DNA of 64,000 nt. Origin: Flaccisagitta enflata (lineage: Eukaryota > Chaetognatha > Sagittoidea > Aphragmophora). The stretch spans positions 25,482,001 to 25,546,000 of the forward strand of contig OZ231128.1 of assembly GCA_965153355.1 (NCBI GenBank), in the 5' to 3' direction. Shown here piece after piece: positions 36,463 to 50,178 of this stretch; the stretch's first letter is position 1, and every line of letters begins with the position of its first letter. The position numbers were made by a program, and so were the translations under genes. The notes below the pieces were generated by a model. The model searched no databases. It was not told the DNA's origin and saw only the letters and a program-made list of their open reading frames with translations.

Positions 36463-38648
36463 CAGGGCTCGGCAAAATTTTTTGCTTCCTGCGAGCAAAA
36501 TATCTCAAGCTGTACCTTCCTGCTAGAAACACATATGATTTTCGCGTCAATTTTCCCCGTATTGATTGAATACAAGCACAGTACTATTTAACTATACATA
36601 GTTGTTGGTCCATCTGTCTGTCTATCCATCCCTCCTTTTTAAATTTTGGACTTTTTTGTTTTTTTAAGGAAGGGAGAAAAGAAAAGCTAACTAGTCATCC
36701 AAGGATCGCACATGGTCAGCGGTGCCCAATGCCCTGCTTGGAGTGATCAGCTGAAAAAGTGGAATGAGAGCAGGGCAGTGGCCCCAAAGGGCCAATGTCC
36801 TGTAGGACACATGGGTAAATTTCCAGATGTCCTGAGAAGGCACATTTAAGGGCTGATTTGATTTATTAGAGCGAAGTAATGAGATCAGGGATGAGGACAG
36901 ATTAGAGACCTGAAAGGGTTATTTTATGGGCTGAGACCCAAGTGTTCAGATTTTTGGTTTGAGAGGCTGATTTTAGGCCTAAAAAGATTGAGTTTGGGCC
37001 TGTCAAGGCTGATTTAGGGCCTCTTTGAGCTGATTTTGGGCTCGAGAGAGCTAATTTTGGATCTGAGAGTGCTGATTTTGGGCCTGAGAGGGTTGATTTG
37101 GTGCTTGAGAGGGCTAATTTGGAGCTTGAGAGGGGCCTTGAGGGGGGTAGACTGACAGAGGGACGCACGGACAGAAGGATGGACAGATGAACTGAAAATT
37201 CAGGCTCTTTGGGGCCGCTGCCCAAAAAGGAAGGAAGAAGGAGGAAATGGAATGAAGGAAAACAGCAAGGAAAGAAAGAAGGAAGGAATGAAGAAAGGAA
37301 GGAAGGTAGGAGGAAAGAAAGGAGGGGAGGGAAGGAATGGAGAAACGGGAGGAAGGAAGCAAGGAAGGTAAGGAAGAATGAAGGAAATGGAGCTAGGAAA
37401 GAAAGGAAAGCAGAAAGTGAAGGGAAGGTAGGAAATGGAGCTAGGAAAGAAAGGAAAGCAGAAAGTGAAGGAAAGGAAGGAGGGAAAAAAGGGAAAGAAG
37501 GGAAGGAAGGGAAGGTAAAGAAGGAAGGGAAGAAAGGGATGGGAGGGAAGGAAGGTAGAAAAAGAAGGTAGGAAGGAAGAAAGGATGGAAAGTACAAATG
37601 GAAGAAAGACAGGAAGGAAGGAAGACAGGAAGGAAAGAAGGAGGAAGGGAGGAAAGGAAGGGAGGAAGGAAAATAGGAAAGTGTAGGGAGAAAAGGAAGG
37701 AAGAAAAAAGAAAGCAAGGAACTTTTTTTAAATCATATTTTCAATATTTTTACAGTTGTTCAAATTATGATTGTGGTAATGTGTAATTTTATTAGTTTGA
37801 AATTATGTAGTTTGGAAGTTGTGTAACTGAAAAACGGAGCTTGCAATCGTTGCCCTGTTGGGCTTGTGAAACTTCTTTCTTCCTTCCTTCTTTCAGTTCG
37901 TTCCTTCCTTCTCTACTGCCTTTTTCGATGTCTATTCTTCCTTTCTTCCTTTCTTCTTTCTATCTTTCCTTCCTTCCTTCTTCCCCCCCTTCCTTCCTTC
38001 TTTTTTTCCTTCCTTCTTTCCTTGTTTTTTTCATTTCTTCCTTTCCTTTTTTTCTTCCTTTCTTTCCATCCATCCTACCTTCTTTACTTTTACTAAGACA
38101 CTCTCTTTCCTTCTAAATTGCCTTTTCATTCCATATTGCCTTTCTCTTCCTTTAAACCTTTCCCCATTGTTTTTTCGCTTCTTTTCCTCCTTTCTTCCTT
38201 ACAACTCTTCCTCTCTTCCTTCCTGCCTTCCTTCCTCCCTTTCTTCCTTCTATTCCTTCTTTATTTCCTCTCTTTCCTTTCTTCCATTTCTTCCTTCTTT
38301 CCTTCTTGCCTTCCTTCTATTTCTACCTTCCATCCTTTTTTCCTTCCTTCCATTTCTCATTTCCTTCCTCCTTTTTTGACAACCTTTTTTTTTTCTTTAC
38401 TTCCTGCCAATGTTCCATTTTCCCCTGTCTGTTTTTTTTTTTTTTTTGCATACTTTTCTTTCTTTTTTCTTTCTTTTTTCTTTCTTTTTCCTTTTTTTTT
38501 CTTCCTTTCTTCCTTTCTTCCCCTTTTCTTTTTTTCTTCCTTACCTTTTTCTCTTTCTTTTTCTTTCCCTTCCATCCTTCCCTTCCTGCTGGCCTAGCTA
38601 GCTTCCTGCGAGCGCCGCTCGCGCGCTCGGCTACTTTGCCGAGCCCTG
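36463..38648. mobile_element. Non-autonomous hAT-type element, 2.2 kb, 8-bp target duplication
   Basis: Starts CAGGGCTCGGCAAA, ends TTTGCCGAGCCCTG, flanked on both sides by ATGAAAAC (36455-36462 and 38649-38656). GCTTCCTGCGAGC follows in both subterminal regions. No transposase. Inside are a family B element (36773-37223) and long GGAA / CTTCC low-complexity blocks that face each other. Confidence 0.85.
36773..37223. mobile_element. Family B element nested in the hAT element
   Basis: GGGCAGTGGCCCCAAAGGGC at the left and GGGGCCGCTGCCC at the right. The interior is a 21-nt GAGGGCTGATTTTGGGCCTG array. Confidence 0.7.
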
Positions 38649-38679
38649 ATGAAAACTATGATACAAGGGCCGGTATATT

Positions 38680-39240
38680 TTAAAGAGGTGAAACATTCAT
38701 TGAATAAATTTACCGTGACGAAATATTCACTTGAAAAACTTACCAAGCAGGGATGAACAGTCAGATAGGCCAGCTATGCGTGAGGTCTTGCTTTAAATAT
38801 GGTCTTAGTTGATTAAGTCTTTTTACAGTCTCATTTTACATGGTCTTGCTTTAAATGGTCTAAAGGCCAGTACAACAACAATGATGACAATGATGATGAG
38901 TTGATGACGACTATGAGGATGACGCTGAGGATAAAGATGCAAACTTTTATTGGAATAACAGTGGATTTAACGAATTTGAAAGTGTTATAACCGATAAACA
39001 ATTGGACGGACACGACCTTTTGTAGAGATGCGAGGACGCATCTAAAAATCCACTACATTGATGAACTGACCAGAGGCAAATCATTCACCAAATGTACTTA
39101 CTAAGCATGAAACATACACGCGATGAACTGACTAATCATGAAACATTCATTCAACGAACTTACTAAGCACGAAACATTCACACAATAAACTTACCAGGGA
39201 TGAAACATGCATTCACTCAATGAACTTACATGGGGCGACT
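38680..39240. repeat. Degenerate 30-32-nt repeat with a family A end inside
   Basis: GAAACATTCATTCAATGAAC and ACTTACTAAGCAT-type units at 38680-38760 and 39050-39240. Between them a family A hairpin, AGATGCGAGGACGCATCT (39026-39043), is followed by AAAAA. Confidence 0.55.
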
Positions 39241-39459
39241 GCTCAATGCTCATATCATATTGACCAGCGCGCTAGTATAACCAGAGATATAAGTCAAAAC
39301 AGGAGTAAAGATTTTTTGGCGACGATAGTAGTTACTGAACAAGTTAATCTCCTAACCTAGGACTACCACAGGCACAGCTGTGCACAGTCATTTTGTTAGA
39401 AGCGTCGTGGTTTTCCCAAGCTTCCGATCGTTAAGATTTCAAGCCGGAAATTGCTATGG

Positions 39460-39612
39460 GTTAACATGGCGTGACTTAACATGGCGTGACGTAACAAGGT
39501 GTGACATGGCATGGCGTGACTGAACATGGCCTACCGTAACATGGCGTGACTTAACATGACGTGACTAATCATGGCGTGACTAATCATGGCGTGACGTACC
39601 ATGACGTGAAAT
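39460..39612. repeat. 15-16-nt minisatellite (AACATGGCGTGACTT)
   Basis: About nine units with variable spacing. Confidence 0.7.
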
Positions 39613-39870
39613 GCCGCGACGTTTTCCAACTTGAGCTAAAACTGTTCCGAGTCTCGTCACGAATTTCTCGCATAAAATCGCCGCAAATCTTCATTCGCTC
39701 TCAAAACGGCGCAAAACAGAGAAACGCGAAGAGACAACTAACAAGGACATGACATCATTCTTCAATTCCGCTGGACAGCTAGATGGTTTGTCGGTCAGTC
39801 AGATGGTTTGTCGGTCAGTTGGCCACTTGAACTTGTCTCTGCGCGACTAAACAAGGGAGTAAATTATCAT

Positions 39871-40239
<369 letters not shown>

Positions 40240-40430
40240 GAGACAGAGACACAGAAGGACAGAGAGTGGCAGAGAAGGCTAAAAGACAGAGTGAGTAAAA
40301 GCGAGAGAGAAAGGTGAAGGAGCGCTTATACGTTGTTACGGAATAGACAGATTAATGATGGTCGAGCAGAGGATTGGCGACAGGGTGGGTTAGCTTATTA
40401 TCGATTTGCGTGGAATCAAGTCTAGAACGA

Positions 40431-40684
40431 GGGCGGTGTTTCTAATGACCACAAAAAACGCGTTTGTTCCCGCTGAACGCGTTTACATTATGAACACATA
40501 TTCATGAATTATAATCGTCACACGAGGGAGTGAGCGAAGTGAGCGAGCAAGCCCAGGAACGGAGAGTAGTGAAGCGGAGCACTGCGGAGCGAGTGAGCAG
40601 AGTTAGCGGTGCGAGCGAACGAATGTAGCAAGCAACCAAATGGCACTTTTAAAAACGCGATTGTCTACGATTAGAAACGCGCCC
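40431..40684. mobile_element. Family D MITE
   Basis: Left GGGCGGTGTTTCTAATGACC, right inverse GGGCGCGTTTCTAATCGTAG. The interior contains GAGGGAGTGAGCGAAGTGAG. No clear target duplication. Confidence 0.65.
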
Positions 40685-41236
40685 AAGTCGAGAATGAGGT
40701 CTGCAATGGGGTCTGTAATGAGGACTGCAATGAGAAACTTGTCGAGATCTTGGCTTTTGCATCGCGCGTTAAGCTAATGGATCGCTTTTGGTCATTTGAA
40801 AACCGGGGCTTAATGGTATCTTTGCTGGAAAAGCCGATGGATCACTATCTGGTGAAGAAGCACTACCCAGTCGAAGAAACGGTCATTCAGTTTACGATTC
40901 ACAAGGTTTTGTATTTAACATATACTGAGCGTTTTGGGGGAAAAAATTAGGTCCAGAAAAGTTTATAAGGATGTCCACTTTTGGGCAGCGGCCTCGAAGG
41001 GGTCGGTGACCTATGCTTCCACACATATGGAGAATTTCCTTCTCCTTCTTCTCCTTCTTCTTCTTCTTTCATCCACCCCCCATGCCAAATTTCGGCCAAA
41101 ATCCAGCCAAAATTTCTTCCTCTCCGTCCCCCCCGTTTGTCAAACTTCACCCAAAATCCAGCCAAAATCCAGCTAAAGTTCAGACAAAATCCAGCCAAAA
41201 TTCAACTAAATTTAACCAAAATCTATTTTTAGTATA

Positions 41237-41607
41237 TACCGTATTTTTTCTAATTAGCACCCCAGGCGCTTTTGAAATTGAAAAAAGATATTGTTATTTT
41301 ACCTTCCAATTAGCGCCCCTTTTGATTTGTAAGCACTCTTTTATCCTATGTCATTCATAATGAATGCTTCTTTAGTTATCAGAAATGCAACATTTTACAT
41401 GTCAAAGGAACATTTTTTACTTGTTTTCTATTAAAACCTGATAAAAACACTGATATAACACTGATACAAATACTGATATAATCACAATACTTCCATTTTT
41501 AAAGATTATTTGCCTTTTCATCTTCTATCAAATCATTGTTCTGAGGAGCAAAAAGAGGGAGGGGGGCGTTGATTGGAGGGGGGGCAATAAATGGAAAAAA
41601 TACGGTA
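41237..41607. mobile_element. Family E MITE with TA-flanked CCGTATTTTTTC ends
   Basis: TACCGTATTTTTTCTAATTA at the left and GAAAAAATACGGTA at the right, with TA on both sides. Subterminal AATTAGCGCCCC. A second copy is at 60054-60375. TA flanks suggest a Tc1/mariner-type origin (inference). Confidence 0.75.
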
Positions 41608-41619
41608 TCACATCTCCCT

Positions 41620-41930
41620 TCATGGCATAGACATTTCCGCCATACTGGCCTTGTCTCTTGTTGTCACCGCCTGATCTTTCATTAGTATATCTCCCTTCAT
41701 GCTATCATAGTTTCTGTCGTACCAACTTTGACTCTTTGTTTTCTCATAAGTACCAACTTTTGTTTTCTCATAAGTACACCTCTCTTCACAGTATCGTCAT
41801 TTCTGTCGGTTCCATCGTACCAGCCTTGCCTCTTGTTTTCTCCGCCTGATCTCTCGTTAGTACACCTCCCTTCTCGGTATCGTCATTTCTGTCGTACCGG
41901 CCTTGCCTTGCCTTGCCTCAATTCATTGAT
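41620..41930. repeat. Degenerate minisatellite, about 85-100 nt unit
   Basis: Repeats of CGCCTGATCTCTC, TTAGTACACCTCCCTTC and GTCATTTCTGTCGTACC. Confidence 0.6.
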
Positions 41931-42084
41931 TTGATGATTCGATATTTACTGCGTCGTTATCGTCAATGCAGCGGGACGCGTCATTGCGACGGGACGCGAG
42001 CGCGCTTGCGCGTGACCTCATTGATTACGTCATAATTCATCATCTGTACACGAGCGAGAGGGGATCAGTGAAAGTTGGAAAGAA

Positions 42085-42518
<434 letters not shown>

Positions 42519-42702
42519 AAACGCATGGTTGCACTCGCGTTACAGAACAATGGATCGTAACGCTTGATGGCGGGTTTGGTAACTGGTGAACGTTTCCGCT
42601 TTTGAGCACTTTTACCCCATCTTTGTATGTTTGGTTGTTGGTTCCTCTTCATCTTCTTCTCTCTATCCATCAGACGATGAATACACACAGGCACACATAC
42701 AC

Positions 42703-42940
<238 letters not shown>

Positions 42941-43330
42941 GTAGAGATGGCGCAGCTCCACACAGCTCTTACTTAAAAGACAGATAGAGCGTCATGCAAT
43001 AGGAATTAAGAGAAAAATCTTTGATCCCTTTGAGAATTGTGGTTATCTTCTTTTGTCAAATCTCAATCTTCCTACCTCTTATTCCGCTCTAAACTTTACT
43101 CTCTGACTGAGATAATGAATAAATATAAATCGAATCGTCCCTAAGTCGTGCTTCACAAATCAGGAGCTGATTTTGTAACATGAATGGTTATATTAGAGCG
43201 TTACATCATCGGAGAATCTTGGTTGCCAACGAGGAAGGAAATGAAAGACTGAGCAACGTTCCCCAGAGCGGAAAGGATCTTGACCACCCATAGCCTCCTC
43301 AGTATATTTATCGGACTTGATCGGAAAAGA

Positions 43331-43416
<86 letters not shown>

Positions 43417-43571
43417 AAAGGTGCTCCCTATAACGACGCATTGACCATGACCACAGGATTACGCAAAGCGCCTGAACTCATGAATCTTCATAGCACATCT
43501 TTGGACTGTGAAGGTCTTAGCTGGCTTGAAAAGGCTTGACAGTACAACTGGACAGCAGGAAAAGAAAGGAG

Positions 43572-43744
<173 letters not shown>

Positions 43745-45270
43745 TGGACAGAGAAAGACAAGAGATAGAGACAAAGAGAGAGGGAAAAGGTTGAGGGGGA
43801 TAGGGAGAGTGAGAGCGTGACCAGAAAAAAATGTTTAATGATGATTACTGCCTTTTTAGGTGCGCAGAGGCTTTGTACGTACGTGAGAAGGTCCGTCCGT
43901 CCGTCGGTAACAAGAATGTAAGCGGGGGATTTCTGATGGACATTGACTCATGATATTCGGCGTTTATGTTCATGCATATGATATATCCTTTTGATATTGA
44001 TAACATTGTTGTTCTTTCCGTGTGGTACTGATTGATGTTGATTGCTTACCAATTGAATATCAGATGACATAGATTCTGTATCTGTCTCTCTTTGTCTTAG
44101 ACAGATTCGGGGTCTCTGGAGATGTGATATTCGATCGGGCCGCCCACTCTTACTCAGTACTAATCCGTATTCCATTTGTCAGTCAGTCAGTGATGAGGGT
44201 CTTTAATCATCTATCATCGATGGCGAAACGCGTTAATCTGTAAAGACTGCTTAAATACTGAAAACATCTTATATTCATTGGAACATTCGTGAAACCCGAT
44301 GTGCTTTGACCTTCATTCATCTCACCTCATCCACGCGAGCAGGTGAGCATCGCCATAAGCCTGGGGTGATATGCCGGCTTATAAGAAAATTTCTTAACGC
44401 AAATTTAAACATAAAGATAAAGAATATTACGTTACTTGATTGTAATTAGTTTTCATACAGAATAAGTTAACAGGTCTCACATAATTAGGCGGAAAGAGAT
44501 GAAAGCTGGTTGAAAAGAGCGTTAAAAATGGAGATATCATCAATCCAAACGATGTTTATCACCAATTCATGTTCCCTTTATCAATATGATGCGAAAAATG
44601 CCCAAAAAAGTAAACGGCTATCCCCTAATGAACGTGAATATGCTGATGAGTGAAACTTAACTTCAACTTCAACTTCAATTTAACCGGTGAAGGAAAGCCA
44701 GTGGCTTGTAGTTCCGGTACAATACGTCATACATCTGCATTCATGCTAACCATTTCTATAGATTTCAATTATCCGTTTCAATCCCAAGTGTCAATTGGTA
44801 TAAGGACTACCAACAACATTCGTAAAAGGTTCAATCTTACCATTTCAGGACTTGGTATTTTTACCAAAGTGTGTTCATTCTGTATTCCGTAACAACCGAG
44901 TGCAGTGAGATAAAACTTGTTCCCGGCATCAGTCAGCCACCAAATTCGGAATTGATAAGCCCTTCTTATTCTAATTCCTCAGCTATTGTCACCTGAGGTG
45001 GCTTTCTTTCTGCGTGACTGACTTTCCTGCATCTACCACCTGCATTACACGATAAATGGTGTTTTTTTTAGCATTCCATCTTCTTAAAATGACCGATGGT
45101 AAAGGTCTTCCACATTTTCTCCGTTAATTTCAGTAATAATCTGACACCTCACTTTCGGTAAAACACCCTCCATGTCGCCCTACATGCAGGAAAGTCGCCA
45201 ACATCGCTTTGCTACGTCAAAATACTAGGTCTTAGCTATCTCCATGTCAAATTTCATCATGCTGAGGGCA

Positions 45271-45818
45271 TTTTTAGTCGCGTGCTACGCGACTCTACAC
45301 CCCGCTTTGTCCGTCGGTCGGTTGGTCGGTCGGTCGGTCGGTCGGTCGGTCACACTTTACTTTTTTTATTCGTTTTATTCCTACTAACTCATTTTAAGTC
45401 AATTAGGTCATTTAAAGTCAAATTAGATCATTTTAAGTCATTTTAAGTTAGTTTAAGTCAATTTAAGTCATTTGAGTTATTTTAATAGTTTTCATAATTT
45501 TAGTGATTTTAGGTCTGTTTAAGTCAATTTAGGTCAGTTAAATTCAATTTCAGTAATTCTAGGTCAATTTAAGTCATTTAAAGTCATTTTATGTCAATTT
45601 AAGTCAACTTAAGTCATTCTAGTCACTTAATCATTTTAGTCATTTTAGGTCAAGTCAAGTCAAATTAGGTCATTCTAAGTCATTTTAGGTCATTTTAAAT
45701 CATTTTAAGTCATGTTATATAAATTAACTTCAATAAAAGTCATTTTAGTTATGTGGTTATGTAATAAAGAGATTACATATTTAAGTCTCGCACGCGACTT
45801 ATAGGTGTTGGCCTTGTT
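45271..45818 (-). mobile_element. Family A copy, complete, with AAGTCATTTT array
   Basis: TTTTT then hairpin AGTCGCGTGCTACGCGACT (45276-45294), CTACACCCCGCTTTGTCCG, about eight GGTC/GGTT tetramers, TCACACTTTACTTTTTTTA, a 350-nt AAGTCATTTT array, and the end GACTTATAGGTGTTGGCC TTGTT. Confidence 0.78.
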
Positions 45819-45899
45819 ACTATCTGTATTGATCACTTTACTTTTCCGCCTAATTATGTGAGACCTGTTAATACTGAGTTACTGACGCGGGGTCACAAT

Positions 45900-46023
45900 T
45901 AGGGATATGGAAGCGATTGACCGCTTCCAATTTGGAGGATGGGATAGCTACTAGTATTTGAAATACAAAATGGAAGCGGAAGCGGTGGAAGAGGCATAAA
46001 AATTGACCGCTTCCACATCCCTA
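45900..46023. mobile_element. 124-bp hAT-type MITE with 8-bp target duplication
   Basis: Ends TAGGGATATGGAAGCG and CGCTTCCACATCCCTA, flanked by GTCACAAT at 45892-45899 and 46024-46031. A related unoccupied site is at 23051-23059. The TAGGGATG terminus and 8-bp duplication are hAT features. Confidence 0.85.
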
Positions 46024-46304
46024 GTCACAATATCGTTGCGGGGGGCATACAACCCCCATCCATACCCTTCCTTTGCCCATGGCTCACTCACACGCACACG
46101 ACCAATCATAAATGCTCGTTTTCGCACTTTTTGATTCGATCATCACTAACGACATAGCGACGTTTACTTTTTTAGCAAAACTATCTCAATTATTTTTACC
46201 CAAGAGGCTATGTTTCGTCGCTGGACAGGCGAATTAAAGAGGCTGTGTAGGAAGGAAGGAAGGAAGATAGGAAAGGCGAAATTTCGGATGACGCGAAATC
46301 GGCT

Positions 46305-46466
46305 GTAATACTAATTTCTGGGCATTACGGCTTCTGCCCAGCCACATTACAGCCCCGCCCACCTACATACTGCCCTGCCCACCCGCACTACTGCCCCTGC
46401 CCACCCGCACTACTTCCCCTGCACACCCGCCAGCAACTGCTTATTGACCGTGTATCCGGCCTTGTT
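46305..46466 (-). mobile_element. Family A end with GCCCACCCGCACTACTGCCC repeats
   Basis: Several copies of CCCCTGCCCACCCGCACTAC precede CTTATTGACCGTGTATCCGG and CCTTGTT. The other end is unclear. Confidence 0.55.
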
Positions 46467-47180
46467 GTTAAAACCCCTGAAAATCTAGAAAGGAAAGTTT
46501 AGGCACTGATGCATGATGGCCGTTGCAGTTTTCACTTAGACAAAACCAATCTTAACTAGATTTCGTTTTGTCAGCTTTTTTACTAATCTTTTCAAAAAAA
46601 AAAAAAAAAGTATAAGAAACAGGAAAGCGCCGAACTTTTCTTTCCTCATTTATTTTTCTCTTTTGGGTCTTTCGTTTTCTAGCAGAGTTGAGGAAAGCCG
46701 ATCTTTCAAAAGCTTCTATAATCGTCTTCTTTTTCGACGTCTTAAAAATAATGTAAAGCCTACGTGATCACGTGATGAAAGCCGGAACGTGAGGACTGAA
46801 GAGGAGGAGAAGGAGGAGGAGAGGGAGAAGGAGAAAAAGATGGAGAGGGAGAGGAAGAAGGAGAGATGGTTCAGGAGAAAGTAGTACAGTACAAAAATGG
46901 CAATTGCAAGATCGAAAGTTGTACCTAAATTAGCACTAAATTTGATTGCTTGCGCGGACTAAAAAAACGGTAGGGTTGAAGGAGGAGAAGAATAGAAGTA
47001 AGTATCAAGTAACCATAAAGAAAATCTAGAGATCTATCATTAAAGTTATATGACCAAGAGGAAGTTTCGCCAGGAAATGCTTATGAGCATGAACGAGTGA
47101 TGTTACCTGCTGATGAACGGAGGGACGGACCAAACTGAAAGTTAAAGTTAAATGAAACTACGTTTACCTTGCTTGGATAA

Positions 47181-47184
<4 letters not shown>

Positions 47185-47268
<84 letters not shown>
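47185..47268. repeat. (GA)n microsatellite
   Basis: About 42 units, just before the 94-nt minisatellite. 46467-47180 shows no recognised gene. Confidence 0.92.
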
Positions 47269-47270
<2 letters not shown>

Positions 47271-47345
47271 CGGTGAAAAGACCGAAAAAGAATGTGGCCT
47301 CCGCTGGAAGAGCTAAGAAAAACATTAATCATATTCATCAACGTG

Positions 47346-48575
47346 TCATCACAAGGTGCTCCCTTATCTCTCTCACGCTTCTTCTACTTCCACTTATCTC
47401 CCTTATCTCTCTTACGCTTCTTCTTCCACTTCTAACGTGTCATCACAAGGTGCTTCATTATCTCTCTCACGCTTCTTCTACTTCCACTTATCTCCCTTAT
47501 CTCTCTCACCCTTCTTCTTCCACTTCTCTGTCATCACAAGGTGCTCCCTTATCTCTCTCACGCTTCTTCTTCCACTTCTCTGTCATCACAAGGTGATCCC
47601 ATATCTCTCACACGCTTCTTCTACTTCCACTTATCTCCCTTATCTCTCTTACGCTTCTTCTTCCACTTCTAACGTGTCATCACAAGGTGATCCCATATCT
47701 CTCACACGCTTCTTCTACTTCCACTTATCTCCCTTATCTCTCTTACGCTTCTTCTTCCACTTCTAACGTGTCATCACAAGGTGATCCCATATCTCTCACA
47801 CGCTTCTTCTACTTCCACTTATCTCCCTTATCTCTCTTACGCTTCTTCTTCCACTTCTAACGTGTCATCACAAGGTGATCCCATATCTCTCACACGCTTC
47901 TTCTACTTCCACTTATCTCCCTTATCTCTCTCACGCTTCTTCTTCCACTTCTAATATGTCATCACAAGGTGCTCCCTTATCTCACACGCTTCTTCTACTT
48001 CCACTTATCTCCCTTATCTCTCTCACGCTTCTTCTTCCACTTTTAATGTGTCATCACAAGGTGCTCCCATATCTCTCTCACGCTTCTTCTACTTCCACTT
48101 ATCTCCCTTATCTCTCTCACACTTCTTCTTCCACTTCTAAAGTGTCATCACAAGGTGCTCCCTTATCTCTCTCATGCTTCTTCTACTTCCACTTATCTCC
48201 CTTATCTCTCTCACGCTTCTTCTTCCCCTTCTAACGTGTCATCACAAGGTGCTCCCTTGTCTCTCTCACGCTTCTTCTACTTCCACTTATCTCCCTTATC
48301 TCTCTCACGCTACTTCTTCCACTTCTACACTCCCTTATCTCTCTCAAGCTTCTTCTTCCACATCTACACTCCCTTATCTCTCTAATGCTTTTTCTTCCAC
48401 TTCTACACTCCCTTACCTCTCTCATGCTTCTTCCTCCACTTCTACACTCCCTTATCTCTCTCACACTTCTTCTTCCACTTCTACACTCCCTTATCTCTCT
48501 CACGCTTCCTCTTCCACTTCTACACTCCCTTATCTCTCTCACGCTTCTTCTTCCACTTCTACACTCTCTGGCTCG
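47346..48575 (+). repeat. 94-nt higher-order minisatellite with 39-nt subunits
   Basis: The unit is a 16-nt link (GTGTCATCACAAGGTG) plus two 39-nt halves (CTCCCTTATCTCTCTCACGC each), repeated about ten times. From about 48310 only the 39-nt half repeats, about seven times. The open frames of up to 234 codons across it are repeat-derived. Confidence 0.88.
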
Positions 48576-48655
48576 TTACTAAACTCACCCTGGCCCTTAT
48601 TTGGGATTATCGCCGCGCAATCGAATTGCTCGCTCATTCTGTCATTGATCTTTTT

Positions 48656-48710
48656 AGTTACGGATACGCAACTCTATCAGAGGCTTGTCCGTCCGTTGGT
48701 CCGTCAGCAT
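48656..48710 (-). mobile_element. Family A terminus
   Basis: Hairpin AGTTACGGATACGCAACT (one mismatch), then CTATCAGAGGCTTGTCCGTC. 48711-49100 is unique with no recognised gene. Confidence 0.5.
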
Positions 48711-49119
48711 GAGTCGAAAATGAATATTTCTCAATTTCTTTTCCTCAATTCATCATTTGAAAAAGTAACGCATTCGGCTGAGCGGGGGAAATGTGGTTTT
48801 AGGCCACTCAGTGACCTGGGCAGGAACAGAGGAGAAGTCGTATATCATAGCAGCCAGAGAAGTGAGTACTTGCAATGAGAATAAAGAAAAGATAAATAAA
48901 CCAGAATATAAAGACTGTCAATAGTGAGCGAACATCCATTTTTGGACCCGTTTATCCCCGAGTGATGGCGTAAGCTTCTTTTCTTTTTTTACGTCTTTGC
49001 CACGTGCTCAGTCCCGCCGTCGGTGATGAGCTTAAAACGCTCACCTGGTGAGTATGTAACCATATATGAAAAAAAAATCAGAACTATATTGTAAAAGAAA
49101 TGAATGAAAAGAAAGAACA

Positions 49120-49158
49120 GAAAGAAAGAAAAGAAAGCAGGCAAGCAAGCAAGCAAGC

Positions 49159-49194
<36 letters not shown>

Positions 49195-49197
49195 AAA

Positions 49198-49277
<80 letters not shown>

Positions 49278-49278
49278 G
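49120..49278. repeat. (GAAA)n with a (GCAA)n segment
   Basis: AGGCAAGCAAGCAAGCAAGC then about 25 GAAA units. Confidence 0.92.
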
Positions 49279-49680
49279 GGGAATAAGAAATGAACAAAAA
49301 GAATAAAAAAAACCCGAAAATAATCCAGAACAAAACAAAACAAGTAACAAACGGAGAAAAAAAGAAGGCGAGAAAGAAATTTCTAAAGAAATACAAATGA
49401 AATGAAATTTTTTTGAAAATATAGTATCAAATGGGTCTCGTTAGCGATCTCAGTGCTTGTCTTTTGTTTTTATGTGTTTCAGAGCGGGCTATGTTTTAGG
49501 GTTAGGGTTGGGGATGGGGTGGGTTTAAGGGTTAGGGATAGGGTAAGTATTGGGGATAGGGTCAGGGCCAGGTGTGGCCCAGACCGTTTGGGTTTGGTTT
49601 CATGTTTAAGCTCGAGTTCGCTTGAATGAAAGATTTGCACTTGCGGGAAAAACAAAGATCTGAGATCGCTGAAATTACCA

Positions 49681-50056
49681 AACAAGGCCGGATACACGGG
49701 CCAAGACGGTGCGCCGGGCGTTATTATTTCTTAGACCTATCCCTAGCTCCATCAGACCTATCCCTAGCTCTATCAGACCTATCCCTAGCTCTATCAGGCC
49801 TATCCCGAGCTCTATCAGACCTATCCCGAGTTCTATCAGACCTATCCCGAGTTCTATCAGACCTATCCCCAGACCTGTCCGTAGCTGATTATTATAATGA
49901 ATGAAATGAATGACGAGTATCATCAATGATGAATGAAATGAGTTTTCAATTGATTTCAAACATTTTTAGCGACTTTTCATTCAAGCATGACCAACAGATG
50001 GATGGACGGACGGACGGACAGAGCCTCTTATGGAGGTGCGATGGCGCATCTAAAAA
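49681..50056 (+). mobile_element. Family A copy, complete, 21-nt repeat subfamily
   Basis: Starts AACAAGGCCGGATACACGGG, contains about seven TCAGACCTATCCCTAGCTCT units, GACGGACGGACGGACAGAGC, and ends in hairpin AGGTGCGATGGCGCATCT plus AAAAA. A second end with hairpin AGGTGCTATGGCGCACCT follows at 50163-50180. Confidence 0.75.
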
Positions 50057-50178
50057 TCATCCTAGCATATTTCTGAATCATTTCCAGTGATTTTTGCTTC
50101 TTTTCGAGATTTTCAACTCGAGCGTGACCAACCAACCGACCGACAGACAGAGCCTCTTATAGAGGTGCTATGGCGCAC

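Noticed and set aside
47273-48878. Long Ser/Leu-rich ORFs over 47.3-48.9 kb
   Set aside because: Open frame follows from the unit length and composition of the 94-nt minisatellite; no signal peptide or conserved domain.
49495-49560. Interstitial telomere
   Set aside because: Only two or three TTAGGG units, surrounded by degenerate G-rich sequence.
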